Source: Mycobacterium ostraviense
GTDB lineage: Bacteria > Actinomycetota > Actinomycetes > Mycobacteriales > Mycobacteriaceae
NCBI RefSeq assembly: GCF_002705925.1
Contig: NZ_NKRE01000001.1
Span: 5,768,904-5,832,903, forward strand
Length of the DNA stretch: 64,000 bases
Reading direction: 5' to 3'
The notes beneath the pieces were generated by a model. That model was not told the DNA's origin. It made no database searches and saw only the letters and a list, made by a program, of their open reading frames with translations. Positions within the stretch are counted from its first letter, which is position 1. Every line of letters starts with the position of its first letter. The translations under genes were made by a program, and so were the position numbers. This document shows positions 1-8,900 of this stretch, in pieces.

Positions 1-1158
1 TTCGACGGCACCATCACGCTCTTTGCCGATGAGGAGCAGCTGCCCTACGAGCGTCCCCCACTGTCCAAGGAATTCCTGGCGGGCAAGAAGTCGCTTGACG
101 AGTTCACCGTGCAGAACTCGGATTGGTATCGCGACCATGATGTCGACCTGCGGCTGGGCGCGCGGGTGTCGTCGCTGGATCCCGCCGCTCACACCGTCGG
201 ACTTCCCGACGACACCACCGTGCACTACGACAAGCTGCTGCTGGCGACCGGATCGGCTTCGCGTCGCCTGCCGATACCCGGCGCCGACGCCGCCGGCGTG
301 CATTACCTGCGCACGTTCGAGGATGCGTCGGCGCTGAATTCCGCGCTGGCCGAGGGCTCTTCGCTTGCGGTCGTGGGTGCGGGCTGGATCGGTCTGGAGG
401 TGGCCGCCAGCGCTCGGCAGCGCAACGTCGATGTCACCGTGGTGGAGGCGGCCCGGCAGCCGCTGTCGGCCGCGCTGGGCGACACCGTCGGCAAGGTGTT
501 TGCCGACCTGCATCGCGATCATGGTGTGGACTTGCGGCTGGAAGCGCAGGTGGCCGAGATCACGACCGAGGGCGGCCGGGCCAGTGGGCTCAAGCTGGGC
601 GACGGGTCCGTCATCGCCGCCGATGCCGTGCTGGTGGCTGTCGGCGCGAAACCCAACATCGAACTCGCCCAGCAGGCCGGCTTGGCGATGGCTGACGGCG
701 GTGTCCAGGTCGATGCCTCGCTACGGACCAGCGATCCCGATATCTACGCCGTCGGTGACATCGCCGCCGCGGAGCACCCGCTGCTGGGCACCCGGATCCG
801 CACCGAACACTGGGCCAACGCGCTCAAACAACCCGCGGTGGCAGTCGCCGGAATGCTCGGCACCCCAGGCGAATACGCGGAGCTGCCCTACTTCTTCACC
901 GATCAGTACGACCTCGGGATGGAGTACGCCGGCCACGCGTCCGGCGTCGAGCGGGTGGTGTTCCGCGGCGACGTCGCCGGCCGCGAGTTCGTCGCGTTCT
1001 GGCTCGACGGCGACAACCGGGTGCTGGCCGGGATGAACGTCAATATCTGGGACGTGCTCGACGACGTCAAAGCCTTGATCCGATCGAAAGCCCCGGTCGA
1101 CGCCGGCAGGTTGGCTGATCCCGCATCGCCGTTGGCCGAAGCGCGGGTCGGCTCTTAG
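1..1158 (+). CDS. Ferredoxin/rubredoxin reductase-like FAD/NAD(P) oxidoreductase, 5' end cut by window
   Basis: The reading frame is open from base 1, so the start and the first FAD-binding glycine motif lie outside. It begins in the segment LPYERPPLSKE, typical shortly after the N-terminal Rossmann motif of ferredoxin reductases. A central NAD(P)-binding motif (VVGAGWIGLEVA) and the second FAD motif (IYAVGDIAAAEHP) follow, then the family C-terminal domain ending in PASPLAEARVGS. Such enzymes pass electrons from NAD(P)H through FAD to ferredoxin or rubredoxin, often for cytochromes P450 or ring oxygenases; the partner is not visible here. It is the positional counterpart of H37Rv Rv1869c. 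It converges on the next gene with only five bases between the stops. Confidence 0.9.
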   Translation, partial: FDGTITLFADEEQLPYERPPLSKEFLAGKKSLDEFTVQNSDWYRDHDVDLRLGARVSSLDPAAHTVGLPDDTTVHYDKLLLATGSASRRLPIPGADAAGVHYLRTFEDASALNSALAEGSSLAVVGAGWIGLEVAASARQRNVDVTVVEAARQPLSAALGDTVGKVFADLHRDHGVDLRLEAQVAEITTEGGRASGLKLGDGSVIAADAVLVAVGAKPNIELAQQAGLAMADGGVQVDASLRTSDPDIYAVGDIAAAEHPLLGTRIRTEHWANALKQPAVAVAGMLGTPGEYAELPYFFTDQYDLGMEYAGHASGVERVVFRGDVAGREFVAFWLDGDNRVLAGMNVNIWDVLDDVKALIRSKAPVDAGRLADPASPLAEARVGS

Positions 1159-1163
1159 CGCTC

Positions 1164-3281
1164 TTAGCCCATGGGCTTCCAGGTGTGGTCGATGACGTCG
1201 GGCGGCGGCTGAGCCTGCAGCCGTTCGCGCTCGGTGCGTCGGCGTTTGACCCGCAGCCGGGCGTCGGCCGGCATGGTGACCAGCTCGTCGCAGGTCAGGT
1301 AGTACACGTCGTCGACGGTGTCGATCAGGTCCGCCGCAGCCCGCCGAGATCCTAACTCGCGCAGCGTCATCCGGAGTTCATGGGTGAACCGGATGGTGGT
1401 GTCGTGAGCCAACTCTCGCGAACTGCGAGCACTGGCCGCCAACCGCTGGGCAAACGTCGCCGGTGGTGCCGGCTCGGCGGGCGCCGTAGCGGCTTGCGCG
1501 GCGAGGATCAAAAGTGGCGACGGGTCGTCGCCGAACGCCGGGTTGGCCAGCTCCGCTTCCCCCGGGCCGCGGTGCCCCAGCTGGGCTACGACGGCGTCGA
1601 GGGCCGCGGCGGCCGACGGCGACAGCGCCCGGATACTGTCGACGTTGCCTTCGCGGGCCAGGGCGCACAGCGGTGCATCGGCGCGCAGGATATCCGTCAG
1701 CTCAGTGCTCACCGCCGCGACGCGACCGCTCTCCATGATCACCCCGATACCGGACACGCTGGATTTCGCGTGTGTGTGCTCCAGCGTCGCCGCGGTGATG
1801 CCGGTGTCGATGACCCATAGCGCCGTGAGGATCCAGCCTTGGTGAATCCGGTCCCGCAACAAGCGAACTCGTACTTCCAGGCTGGCGTCCGGCAGTTCTC
1901 TCAGCTGCCCGGCATCAACGTGCTCTGCCGACACTGCGGCAACGTAGGCCTGCGTGTCAGCCCGCAGATGACGCAACAGCGACAGCGACCGAGCCGTCAC
2001 GACCACCTTGGCGACCGACCCGAGTGCTCCGCCGGCCAACTGGGGTCGCCCAAACGGCAGCAGGCCCGTGGGCGGTTGATGGTCCCCCAGCGTCCGGCGG
2101 GTGATGGCCTGCTCGTCCCAGCCCGGCAGCTGGCTGGCGGCGACGATGTTGGCCGACACGCCGACGTAGGGGCGATGACCGAATACCGCGATGGCCCGGC
2201 TCTCCCACTCCTGGGCAACCACGTCTCCCAGTGCCAGGATTCGACCCATGGCCCGACCTGCGGCACGCAGTCCAACCATCTGGACGTCCAGTGTCATCGG
2301 GGTCAGCGGGCCGGGCAGCGCTTCGGCGAGACCGGTTGCGCTGAATACCGGAAACCGCGGATCGATCCGGTCGTCGAATTCACCCTCGAGCCCGTCGGGC
2401 CCCACCGAGTTCACGGTCGCGCCGTAACGGGGAAACGACCGCGGGACCGGCTCGACCGGCAGCGCGAGTTGGCCTGACCCGATGGTCGCGCCACCACGAT
2501 CCAGCCGCCGGCCCACCAGTCCGCGACCGGTATCCACGATCGCCTCGGTCGCCTGCCACCCGTACTGAAATTTCCAATCTTCTTGGGCCGCAGCGGTGTC
2601 CATCTGCGGAATCAGGTCAGCCCAGCGGCGAATCCGGTGCGTTCGCAGGCGTGGATCGGCCGATTGCAGCAGCCGCCACGCGGTGACCAGGTTCGCGGCG
2701 TCCGGTGTGGCGAGGTCGACGACACCGTTGCGGTCGGTGTTCAGCGCCAATACCAGGAAGCGAACCAGGTCGTCGAGGTGCAGCACCCGCATCGGCTGCG
2801 CTGACACCCTGCTGCGCAGCAGCGTGGCCACCGTCCGGCAGACCATCCAGTCGAGGTGCCGACCGACCGGCGGCGCGATGCGAATCACCAAGTTCGGCGC
2901 CCAAGAACTGGCCACCAAGGCCTCGGCCTGCTGATAGAGATCGGGTGACCCCGCCGCCTGGGACACGAACAGCAGCCGTGCACCCGCGCGGGAGGCCGCA
3001 TTGCTCACATGCGCCAGGCCGTTGAGGCCGGCCGCGCCCGGTGCGCTGGTGTCCACCGGGGCCAGATGGATCACCGCGTCCGCTTCGGCGGCTAACTCCA
3101 GCAACACCGGGTCGCGCAGCGACGCGCAAACAAAATCGACACCGGAATCCAGGGATGGGTGTCGGTGCGGGGCGGTGCCGCTGACCGTGTGTCCGGCTGC
3201 GATCAGCTGGCGTGCTACCAGTCGCCCGACCGCGCCGGCAGCATCGGTAACCAGGACGTGCACCCTGCCCACCTTCCCCAA
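1164..3281 (-). CDS. NAD-dependent epimerase domain fused to a PEP-utilising-enzyme-like C-terminal region (Rv1868-like)
   Basis: About 705 residues. The N-terminus has a Rossmann start (HVLVTDAAGAVGRLVARQL) typical of extended SDR/NAD-epimerase proteins. The last 120 residues (FTHELRMTLRELG, then DTVDDVYYLTCDELV) resemble the linker of phosphoenolpyruvate synthase-like enzymes. The swivelling His domain and a catalytic PEP site are not visible, so no PEP reaction is claimed. The longest frame starts at TTG 3281; a GTG at 3263 (protein beginning MHVLVTD) would put the Rossmann strand at the N-terminus and is equally plausible. It is the last gene of a minus-strand run after the thiolase-like and CoA-transferase genes, suggesting a linked CoA-thioester role (inference). 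Function unknown. Confidence 0.85.
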   Translation of the reverse strand: MGKVGRVHVLVTDAAGAVGRLVARQLIAAGHTVSGTAPHRHPSLDSGVDFVCASLRDPVLLELAAEADAVIHLAPVDTSAPGAAGLNGLAHVSNAASRAGARLLFVSQAAGSPDLYQQAEALVASSWAPNLVIRIAPPVGRHLDWMVCRTVATLLRSRVSAQPMRVLHLDDLVRFLVLALNTDRNGVVDLATPDAANLVTAWRLLQSADPRLRTHRIRRWADLIPQMDTAAAQEDWKFQYGWQATEAIVDTGRGLVGRRLDRGGATIGSGQLALPVEPVPRSFPRYGATVNSVGPDGLEGEFDDRIDPRFPVFSATGLAEALPGPLTPMTLDVQMVGLRAAGRAMGRILALGDVVAQEWESRAIAVFGHRPYVGVSANIVAASQLPGWDEQAITRRTLGDHQPPTGLLPFGRPQLAGGALGSVAKVVVTARSLSLLRHLRADTQAYVAAVSAEHVDAGQLRELPDASLEVRVRLLRDRIHQGWILTALWVIDTGITAATLEHTHAKSSVSGIGVIMESGRVAAVSTELTDILRADAPLCALAREGNVDSIRALSPSAAAALDAVVAQLGHRGPGEAELANPAFGDDPSPLLILAAQAATAPAEPAPPATFAQRLAASARSSRELAHDTTIRFTHELRMTLRELGSRRAAADLIDTVDDVYYLTCDELVTMPADARLRVKRRRTERERLQAQPPPDVIDHTWKPMG

Positions 3282-3376
3282 CGTCTTGTCATGACAATAA
3301 GCACGCCGGCCCTACTTGCGCGACAAATTGAGTCCGGACCGTGACCCGGAAGGGCGTTCGAAATCGTCGCGGCCGG

Positions 3377-4870
3377 TTACCGCAACGTCGCGCTGCCGTC
3401 GGCGGCGATGGCAACCTTGGCCCCGGCAATGTCTCCGGTGTCTTGGTGCACCGTCGCTTCGGCCGTATCGGGATCGGTGATCACCCCCAAACTTCGTGCC
3501 CCGTCGGGCGTGCGCACGGCCACAAAGGTCTTCTCGGGCCGGCCCTCCCGGGTGAACGGCGTGGTCCACGCCTCGACCGTGCCGATTCCCTCCCACTCGA
3601 CCAAACCCGCCGTCGTGGGCTCGCGGTCCACGACCGGCTGCACATCTTCCCATCGAAATTCCGCGGGCGGCTCGGTGCTGTATACGCCGAAGCTGTGTTT
3701 GGTCAGGTAACCGCCGTTTGCGGTGATCAGGCCGCGGCTGCCGGGGTTGGCCGCCAGCAGTTCGGCCATGGTGGCGATGGAGTGGGTGACGTAATTGCTC
3801 CACGGGCCCCCGGCGAAGGTCAGGCCGCCGGTGACCGTCAGCGGGCGGGCGGGGTCGTCGGTCGCCAGGCCGAGTTCAGCCGCGGCGACCTGCACGGCAG
3901 AGGGGAAGCACGAGTACAGGTCGACGTAGTCGACATCGTCGGTGGCCAGGCCGGCCAGCTCCAGCACACGCGCACCGCCGATCCGGATTGCCGGCGACCG
4001 GTAGAGCTCGGCCCGCTCGGCGATCGCGGGTGTGTCGTGGGCGTCGGTACCCGCGTGCGGGTAAACCCAGCGCTCCCGGGGGACCTGCAGGCGGGTGGCA
4101 TGCTCGACCGACGTCAGGATCAGCGCCGCACCCTGGTCAACCATGTTGTTGGAGTTCATCAACTTGGTGTAGGGCCAACTGATCATCCGGTTCTGCGGGC
4201 CGGGCCGGCAAATCTCCTCGGCGGTCATCGGGGTGCGGATCCAGGCGTAGGGATTGTCGACCGCGACGGCGTTGAAGCGGGCCCACAGCCGACCGACCCG
4301 GCGCCGGTGATCCTCCATCGACTCGCCGTTGGCGATGCGCAGGGCCTGCTCGAACAGCGGGTAGACGTAGGCGGGTCGGTCCAGCTTGATCCTGAGCTCG
4401 GCCTCCCCCGCCATTGGGACGTCGTCATCGGCGATTTCAGGCAGCGGAACGGATTCGTCCTGTCGGGTCCACACCAGCCGGCTGCCCTGGGACTTCAGTC
4501 CGGTCCTGGTACGCCAGGTTTCGGCGCCGCCGATCAGCACCACGTCGGCGCGACCCTGCTGGATGTCCAAGCATGCCTGGCTGACCAGCGACTGCGGCGT
4601 GTTGCCGCCGACGCTGCCGTAGCCCGTGGTGAAGCTTGCCGCCTCGAGGCGCTCACCGAGCAACTGCCCCGGGTTTCGGTAGTGCGCCGACAGCATGTGC
4701 ACGACGCGGATCGAGTCGACGGCCGCCAACACCCGAGAATCGGCGGCTTGCCGGGCCGCGGCGACCATCAGGTCGACCGGTTCGACCGACGGCCCGGCCG
4801 GGTCGATCTCGTCGCGATGGTTGACCTGACCGTAGCCGATCAGCACCGGAGTCCTGGGATCAACGGGCAT
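3377..4870 (-). CDS. Thiolase-fold protein, acetyl-CoA acetyltransferase-like (Rv1867-like)
   Basis: 497 residues starting MPVDPRTPVLIGYGQV, the usual opening of SCP2/thiolase-type proteins, with the thiolase segment DVVLIGGAETWRTR. The loop that holds the nucleophilic cysteine in true thiolases (around residues 95-110) reads GGNTPQSLVSQACLD and lacks the usual Cys-x-Ser-Gly, so ordinary thiolytic chemistry is doubtful. A C-terminal OB-like extension (LGVITDPDTAEATV) is present. It lies between the CoA-transferase (59 bases upstream) and the epimerase-fusion gene, all on one strand, so co-transcription is likely. The substrate is probably an acyl-CoA, not determined. Confidence 0.88.
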   Translation of the reverse strand: MPVDPRTPVLIGYGQVNHRDEIDPAGPSVEPVDLMVAAARQAADSRVLAAVDSIRVVHMLSAHYRNPGQLLGERLEAASFTTGYGSVGGNTPQSLVSQACLDIQQGRADVVLIGGAETWRTRTGLKSQGSRLVWTRQDESVPLPEIADDDVPMAGEAELRIKLDRPAYVYPLFEQALRIANGESMEDHRRRVGRLWARFNAVAVDNPYAWIRTPMTAEEICRPGPQNRMISWPYTKLMNSNNMVDQGAALILTSVEHATRLQVPRERWVYPHAGTDAHDTPAIAERAELYRSPAIRIGGARVLELAGLATDDVDYVDLYSCFPSAVQVAAAELGLATDDPARPLTVTGGLTFAGGPWSNYVTHSIATMAELLAANPGSRGLITANGGYLTKHSFGVYSTEPPAEFRWEDVQPVVDREPTTAGLVEWEGIGTVEAWTTPFTREGRPEKTFVAVRTPDGARSLGVITDPDTAEATVHQDTGDIAGAKVAIAADGSATLR

Positions 4871-4929
4871 GCCTCGAACCTAGCGCCGAGCCTGGGTCAG
4901 GCGCACACGAGCGTGACGTTCGCCGATCC

Positions 4930-7320
4930 CTACCCGCCGTCCGCCTCGAACAGCACGCCCTCGGCGATCAGCCGCTCGATCTCGTCCGGGCTCATCTCCA
5001 GCAGCTCGTGGCAGACGGCGTGAGTGTCCTGCCCCGCCTGGGGCGCCGGTCGGTGCGGTGAATGCGGGATATGGCGAAACGGCGCCGGGCCCGTCTCCGC
5101 CGGCAGCGGACGTGAAATCAGCGGATGCACCATGGTCGCGAACAGCTGTCGCTCGGCCAGCTGAGGATCCTCGAGCAGGTCCGGCGGACGGTTCATCGGG
5201 CCCGCAGCAACACCGCCCGACTGCAGTAGTTGGGCCGCCTGCAACGGGGTGCGAGTGCGCGTCCACGCCGACATCTCCGCCGCCAAGTCGGCGCGGTTGG
5301 CCCTGCGAGCCTCGGCCGTCGCGAAACGCGGGTCGTCGGCTAATTCCGGCTTACCGAAAATGGATGCAGCACAACGCCATTCGTCATCTGTACAGATCGA
5401 GATGACGCACCATTCGTCGTCACCGGCGCACGGGCAGACGGCATGCACGCTGATGTCGTCGCGGATTTCGGCGGGGCCGGCGGCCCGGGCCGCTTCCGTG
5501 ACGAACAGCGTGTCGAGTTGATTGACGACGACGTCGGCCTGAGAGACGTGGACGTGGGCACCGGCTCCGCTGCGATCGCGGTGGATCAGCGCGGCCAGGG
5601 CCAGGATCGCGACGACACGTCCCACCACGTGATCGGGGAAGATCGTCGTCGCGTCGTAGAACCGATGCCGGGAGCCATCGGAAGGGGCTTCTTCAGACGT
5701 CCACACGCTGGTGACACCGGTGGTCGCGCGCACCAACGGGCCATAACCCAGCCGGCGGCTCCACGGGCCGCGGTTGCCGAACGCGCTGCTGCCGGCGAGC
5801 ACGATCCGAGGGTTGAGACCACGCAGCTTGTCGTAGTTGAACCCCAGTGAGGTCAGCGTTCCCGGCTTGAAGTTGGCGAAGACGGCGTCGGCCTCGGCCA
5901 CCAGGCGGGCGAAGATTTCCTTGCCCACGGTGCTGCGCAGGTCCACCCCGAATGCGCGGTGATTACGGTGGGTCCAGGCGAACGACTCGCTCATCGCCTC
6001 GCCGACGCGGGCCTGTCGCAGCCCGTCGGGGTAGTCGGCACTCTCGACTTTGATGACCTCGGCGCCTAAGTCGCCGAACAGGCGGCTCAGTTCCCCGCCG
6101 GCGACGATGATGCCGAGATCGAGAATGCGCAGCCCCTCGAACGGGTAGCCGCCCACCTCGCCCGCGGGCGGCGGCGGTGCCGGGTCGGCGAGCCAGCGCG
6201 GGTCGTGCCGGCCGGGGGTGGGCGCGGGGATGCGAAAGCCGGCGCGCTGCTCGTTGACGGTGAAATATCCGGTCGGCACCTTGGCGTGCACACCGGGGAC
6301 GAGCTCGGCATCGGTGATCGCGCCCACCGCCTGGAAATGTTCGGAGGCCAGGATCCGCGACGGCGTCAGCACCGCCGCGATCGGCACCCCATGAGCCTGT
6401 CCGGCGGCCACCAACTCTTTCATGGTCTGGCCGGCGAACAGCGCCGCCACCAACAGACTGATCTGGGGCCACGCGGCAAAACGGGCCCCGATCACGTCGT
6501 AGCTGGGATCCTGAAAGTCTTGCGGCTCCCCCAACCAGCGGCGCAGGCCGCGCCACTGGCGCGGCGCCATCACGCACAACCGCACGTAGCCGTCCTGGCA
6601 CGGATAGATGGGGTACGCGTCCTGGTTCCTGGGGCGTCCGCGCCACCGTGCGCTACTGCGGATGCCGGCCGCGACCTGCCCATGCGCCCCGAAGGCCGGG
6701 TCGAGCGCCATGACAACCGCGTCGAACCGCGCGAAGTCGATGTAATCGCCTGTGCCACAACGCAATCTGTTGTAGTAGGCGACCAACAGCGCCCAGGCGG
6801 CTTGGACGGTGGCGGTCGCCGAAGCGATGCCGTCCGGCGGTAACACCGGGGTGCCGGTGGTGGGACCGGGCCGCGACAGCGAGCCCGACATCGCATACAA
6901 CACCGGATCGGTGGCACGCCACCAGGATCGTGGCCCCGAGGTACCGAAGTCGGTGAACGACAACACAACCAGGTGCGGGTGGCGATCGGCTAGTTCGGCA
7001 CACGGTGTCCCGTAAGCGGACGCCGCTCCGGGAAGGCCGCTGTCGACCACGATGTCGGCGTTGGCGGTGAGTTCCTCGAAACGCCGGCGGTCGCGCTCGT
7101 CGAGCGGGTTCAGCACCGCGCTGCGCTTGTTGGCGTTGTGCACGGCGAACGCGATGCTGGTGCCGGCCAACGTCGGCGGGACGACGCGTCCCGGACTGCC
7201 GCCGGGAGCTTCCACCTTCAGGACGTCGGCACCCAGATCGGCCAGTAACCGGGTGACCATGTCGGCGCTACCTCGGGATAGGTCCAGGACGCGTACCGCA
7301 TCCAGCAACCCGTCGGCCAT
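4930..7320 (-). CDS. Tandem-domain family III CoA-transferase (CaiB/BaiF), Rv1866-like
   Basis: About 796 residues built from two homologous family III CoA-transferase domains. The first starts MADGLLDAVRVLDLSRG and carries LLADLGADVLKVEAPGG. The second starts near residue 400 with FEGLRILDLGIIVAGGELSRL and carries DLGAEVIKVESADYPDG. Family members move CoA between carboxylic acids through an aspartyl intermediate; the tandem form gives a whole active dimer in one chain. The ATG at 7320 is preferred because it sits directly before the conserved first strand; a longer frame begins 42 bases upstream. First gene of the Rv1866-1867-1868-like run. Confidence 0.9.
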   Translation of the reverse strand: MADGLLDAVRVLDLSRGSADMVTRLLADLGADVLKVEAPGGSPGRVVPPTLAGTSIAFAVHNANKRSAVLNPLDERDRRRFEELTANADIVVDSGLPGAASAYGTPCAELADRHPHLVVLSFTDFGTSGPRSWWRATDPVLYAMSGSLSRPGPTTGTPVLPPDGIASATATVQAAWALLVAYYNRLRCGTGDYIDFARFDAVVMALDPAFGAHGQVAAGIRSSARWRGRPRNQDAYPIYPCQDGYVRLCVMAPRQWRGLRRWLGEPQDFQDPSYDVIGARFAAWPQISLLVAALFAGQTMKELVAAGQAHGVPIAAVLTPSRILASEHFQAVGAITDAELVPGVHAKVPTGYFTVNEQRAGFRIPAPTPGRHDPRWLADPAPPPPAGEVGGYPFEGLRILDLGIIVAGGELSRLFGDLGAEVIKVESADYPDGLRQARVGEAMSESFAWTHRNHRAFGVDLRSTVGKEIFARLVAEADAVFANFKPGTLTSLGFNYDKLRGLNPRIVLAGSSAFGNRGPWSRRLGYGPLVRATTGVTSVWTSEEAPSDGSRHRFYDATTIFPDHVVGRVVAILALAALIHRDRSGAGAHVHVSQADVVVNQLDTLFVTEAARAAGPAEIRDDISVHAVCPCAGDDEWCVISICTDDEWRCAASIFGKPELADDPRFATAEARRANRADLAAEMSAWTRTRTPLQAAQLLQSGGVAAGPMNRPPDLLEDPQLAERQLFATMVHPLISRPLPAETGPAPFRHIPHSPHRPAPQAGQDTHAVCHELLEMSPDEIERLIAEGVLFEADGG

Positions 7321-7398
7321 CCGCACACCGTACCGGCGGCCGCCCACCCCCGTGCGCCTCATCCCGACGCGGGAACTCGAAAGCCGTGCCGCCCGGGA

Positions 7399-7908
7399 TC
7401 AGACCGGCATGCGTTGGTAGCGCAGTTGTTCCACCGTCGTGGCCCCGAAGACCTCGGTGCGCCGCGTGCCGTCGAAGCGCCACCCGTCGCGCTCGTAGAA
7501 CCGCCGGGCGCGGACATTGCCGTCCAGCACCCACAACAAAGCGTGCCTGACCCCGACCCGACGCAGCCGATCTCGGGCAGCGGCCATCAGCAAACGGCCG
7601 ACCCCGCTACCCATCCAGGCCGGATCGACGTAGATTGCCATCAGCTCACCGGAATTCGGCAAGTCGTGGTCCCGGCACAGGCCCGTGGTGGCCAAGCCGC
7701 AGATGGCCAAACCGTCGACGGCCACCACGGTGGTCGGCAGCCGAAGGCCCATACGGCCGAACGTATACCGGCGCGCCCACACCTCGGGCCGCAGACCGTC
7801 GAGGTATTCCTGGTCGATGAGTCCCGGGTAGGCGCACTGCCACGACCGGACGTGGACCCGAGCCACCGCTTCGGCGTCCTCCGGGACGGCCGCGCGCACC
7901 TGCGTCAC
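7399..7908 (-). CDS. GNAT-family N-acetyltransferase
   Basis: 169 residues from GTG 7908 (protein VTQVRAAVPEDAEAVARVHV). The fold markers are the N-terminal RxAxxxDAxAVAxVHV strand-helix, the acetyl-CoA loop at GSGVGRLLMAAARDRLRR and the C-terminal NVRARRFYERDGWRFDG. Such enzymes transfer an acetyl group to an amine; the substrate cannot be told. The start was chosen because residues upstream of it are not GNAT-like. Its start lies 98 bases from the divergent SDR start, so the two share a promoter region. I do not recall a counterpart at this place in H37Rv. Confidence 0.85.
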   Translation of the reverse strand: MTQVRAAVPEDAEAVARVHVRSWQCAYPGLIDQEYLDGLRPEVWARRYTFGRMGLRLPTTVVAVDGLAICGLATTGLCRDHDLPNSGELMAIYVDPAWMGSGVGRLLMAAARDRLRRVGVRHALLWVLDGNVRARRFYERDGWRFDGTRRTEVFGATTVEQLRYQRMPV

Positions 7909-8006
7909 CGTTGCAGTATCGGCGCGGTTGTTGCGCAGCGTGCGGCCGGGTGGTGTGCTTACCGGATTGCCTAGTTGACACCCGTCAAGCCCCGGAGAGG
8001 ACGAAC

Positions 8007-8855
8007 ATGGCAGACACGGCATCCCTCGGTGTCAAGGTGCGCGGCAAGGTCATCGTCATCACCGGCGGCGCGCGAGGCATCGGATTGGCGACGGCAACCG
8101 CCCTGCACAGGTTGGGCGCCCGGGTTGCGGTCGGCGACATCGACGAGGCAAAGGTGAAGGAATCGGGTGCCGACCTTGGGCTGGACGTCTACGGCAAACT
8201 CGATGTCACCGACCGAGATTCGTTTTCGGACTTTCTCGACCGGGTCGAGCGCCAACTCGGCCCGATCGACGTGCTGATCAACAACGCCGGCATCATGCCC
8301 GTCGGCCGGATTATCGACGAGCCGGACTCGGTGACCCGCCGCATTTTGGACATCAACGTCTTCGGGGTCATCCTGGGCAGCAAGCTGGCCGTTGAGCGGA
8401 TGGTCCCGCGCGGGCGTGGGCAGGTCATCAACGTCGCCTCGCTTGCCGGCGAGCTCTATGCGGTGGGGCTGGCCAGCTACTGCGCCAGCAAGCACGCGGT
8501 CGTGGCGTTCACCGACTCGGCGCGGCTCGAATACCGCTCGGCGGGCGTGAAGTTCTCGATGGTGTTGCCGACGTTCGTCAACACCGAACTCACCGCCGGG
8601 ACCGCCGGGGTCAAGGGATTCAAGAACGCAGAACCGGAGAACATCGCCGACGCGATCGTGCGCCTGGTGGCTCACCCGAAGCCGCGGGTGCGGGTCACCC
8701 GGGCGGCGGGCGCGATGGTCGTCTCGCAGAAGTTCATGCCGCGGCCGGTGGCCGAGGGACTGAACCGCATCCTGGGCGGCGAACACGTCTTCACCGACGA
8801 CGTCGACGTCGCCAAGCGCAAAGCCTACGAGGCCCGCGCTCGTGGACAGGACTGA
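8007..8855 (+). CDS. Short-chain dehydrogenase/reductase (Rv1865c-like)
   Basis: 282 residues. The classical SDR motifs are all present: TGGARGIGLATA for NAD(P) binding, NNAG in DVLINNAGIMP, a serine in the strand VINVASLAG, and the catalytic YCASK. The ATG at 8007 follows a good ribosome site (GGAGAGG, seven bases upstream). These enzymes oxidise or reduce an alcohol/ketone with NAD(P)(H); the substrate is unknown. The gene is divergent from the GNAT gene and 45 bases upstream of the phosphoketolase gene on the same strand. Confidence 0.92.
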   Translation: MADTASLGVKVRGKVIVITGGARGIGLATATALHRLGARVAVGDIDEAKVKESGADLGLDVYGKLDVTDRDSFSDFLDRVERQLGPIDVLINNAGIMPVGRIIDEPDSVTRRILDINVFGVILGSKLAVERMVPRGRGQVINVASLAGELYAVGLASYCASKHAVVAFTDSARLEYRSAGVKFSMVLPTFVNTELTAGTAGVKGFKNAEPENIADAIVRLVAHPKPRVRVTRAAGAMVVSQKFMPRPVAEGLNRILGGEHVFTDDVDVAKRKAYEARARGQD

Positions 8856-8900
8856 ACGGCTTCAGCTGGCAGTTCACCGAGGGCGCGCACAATCGGCCCG

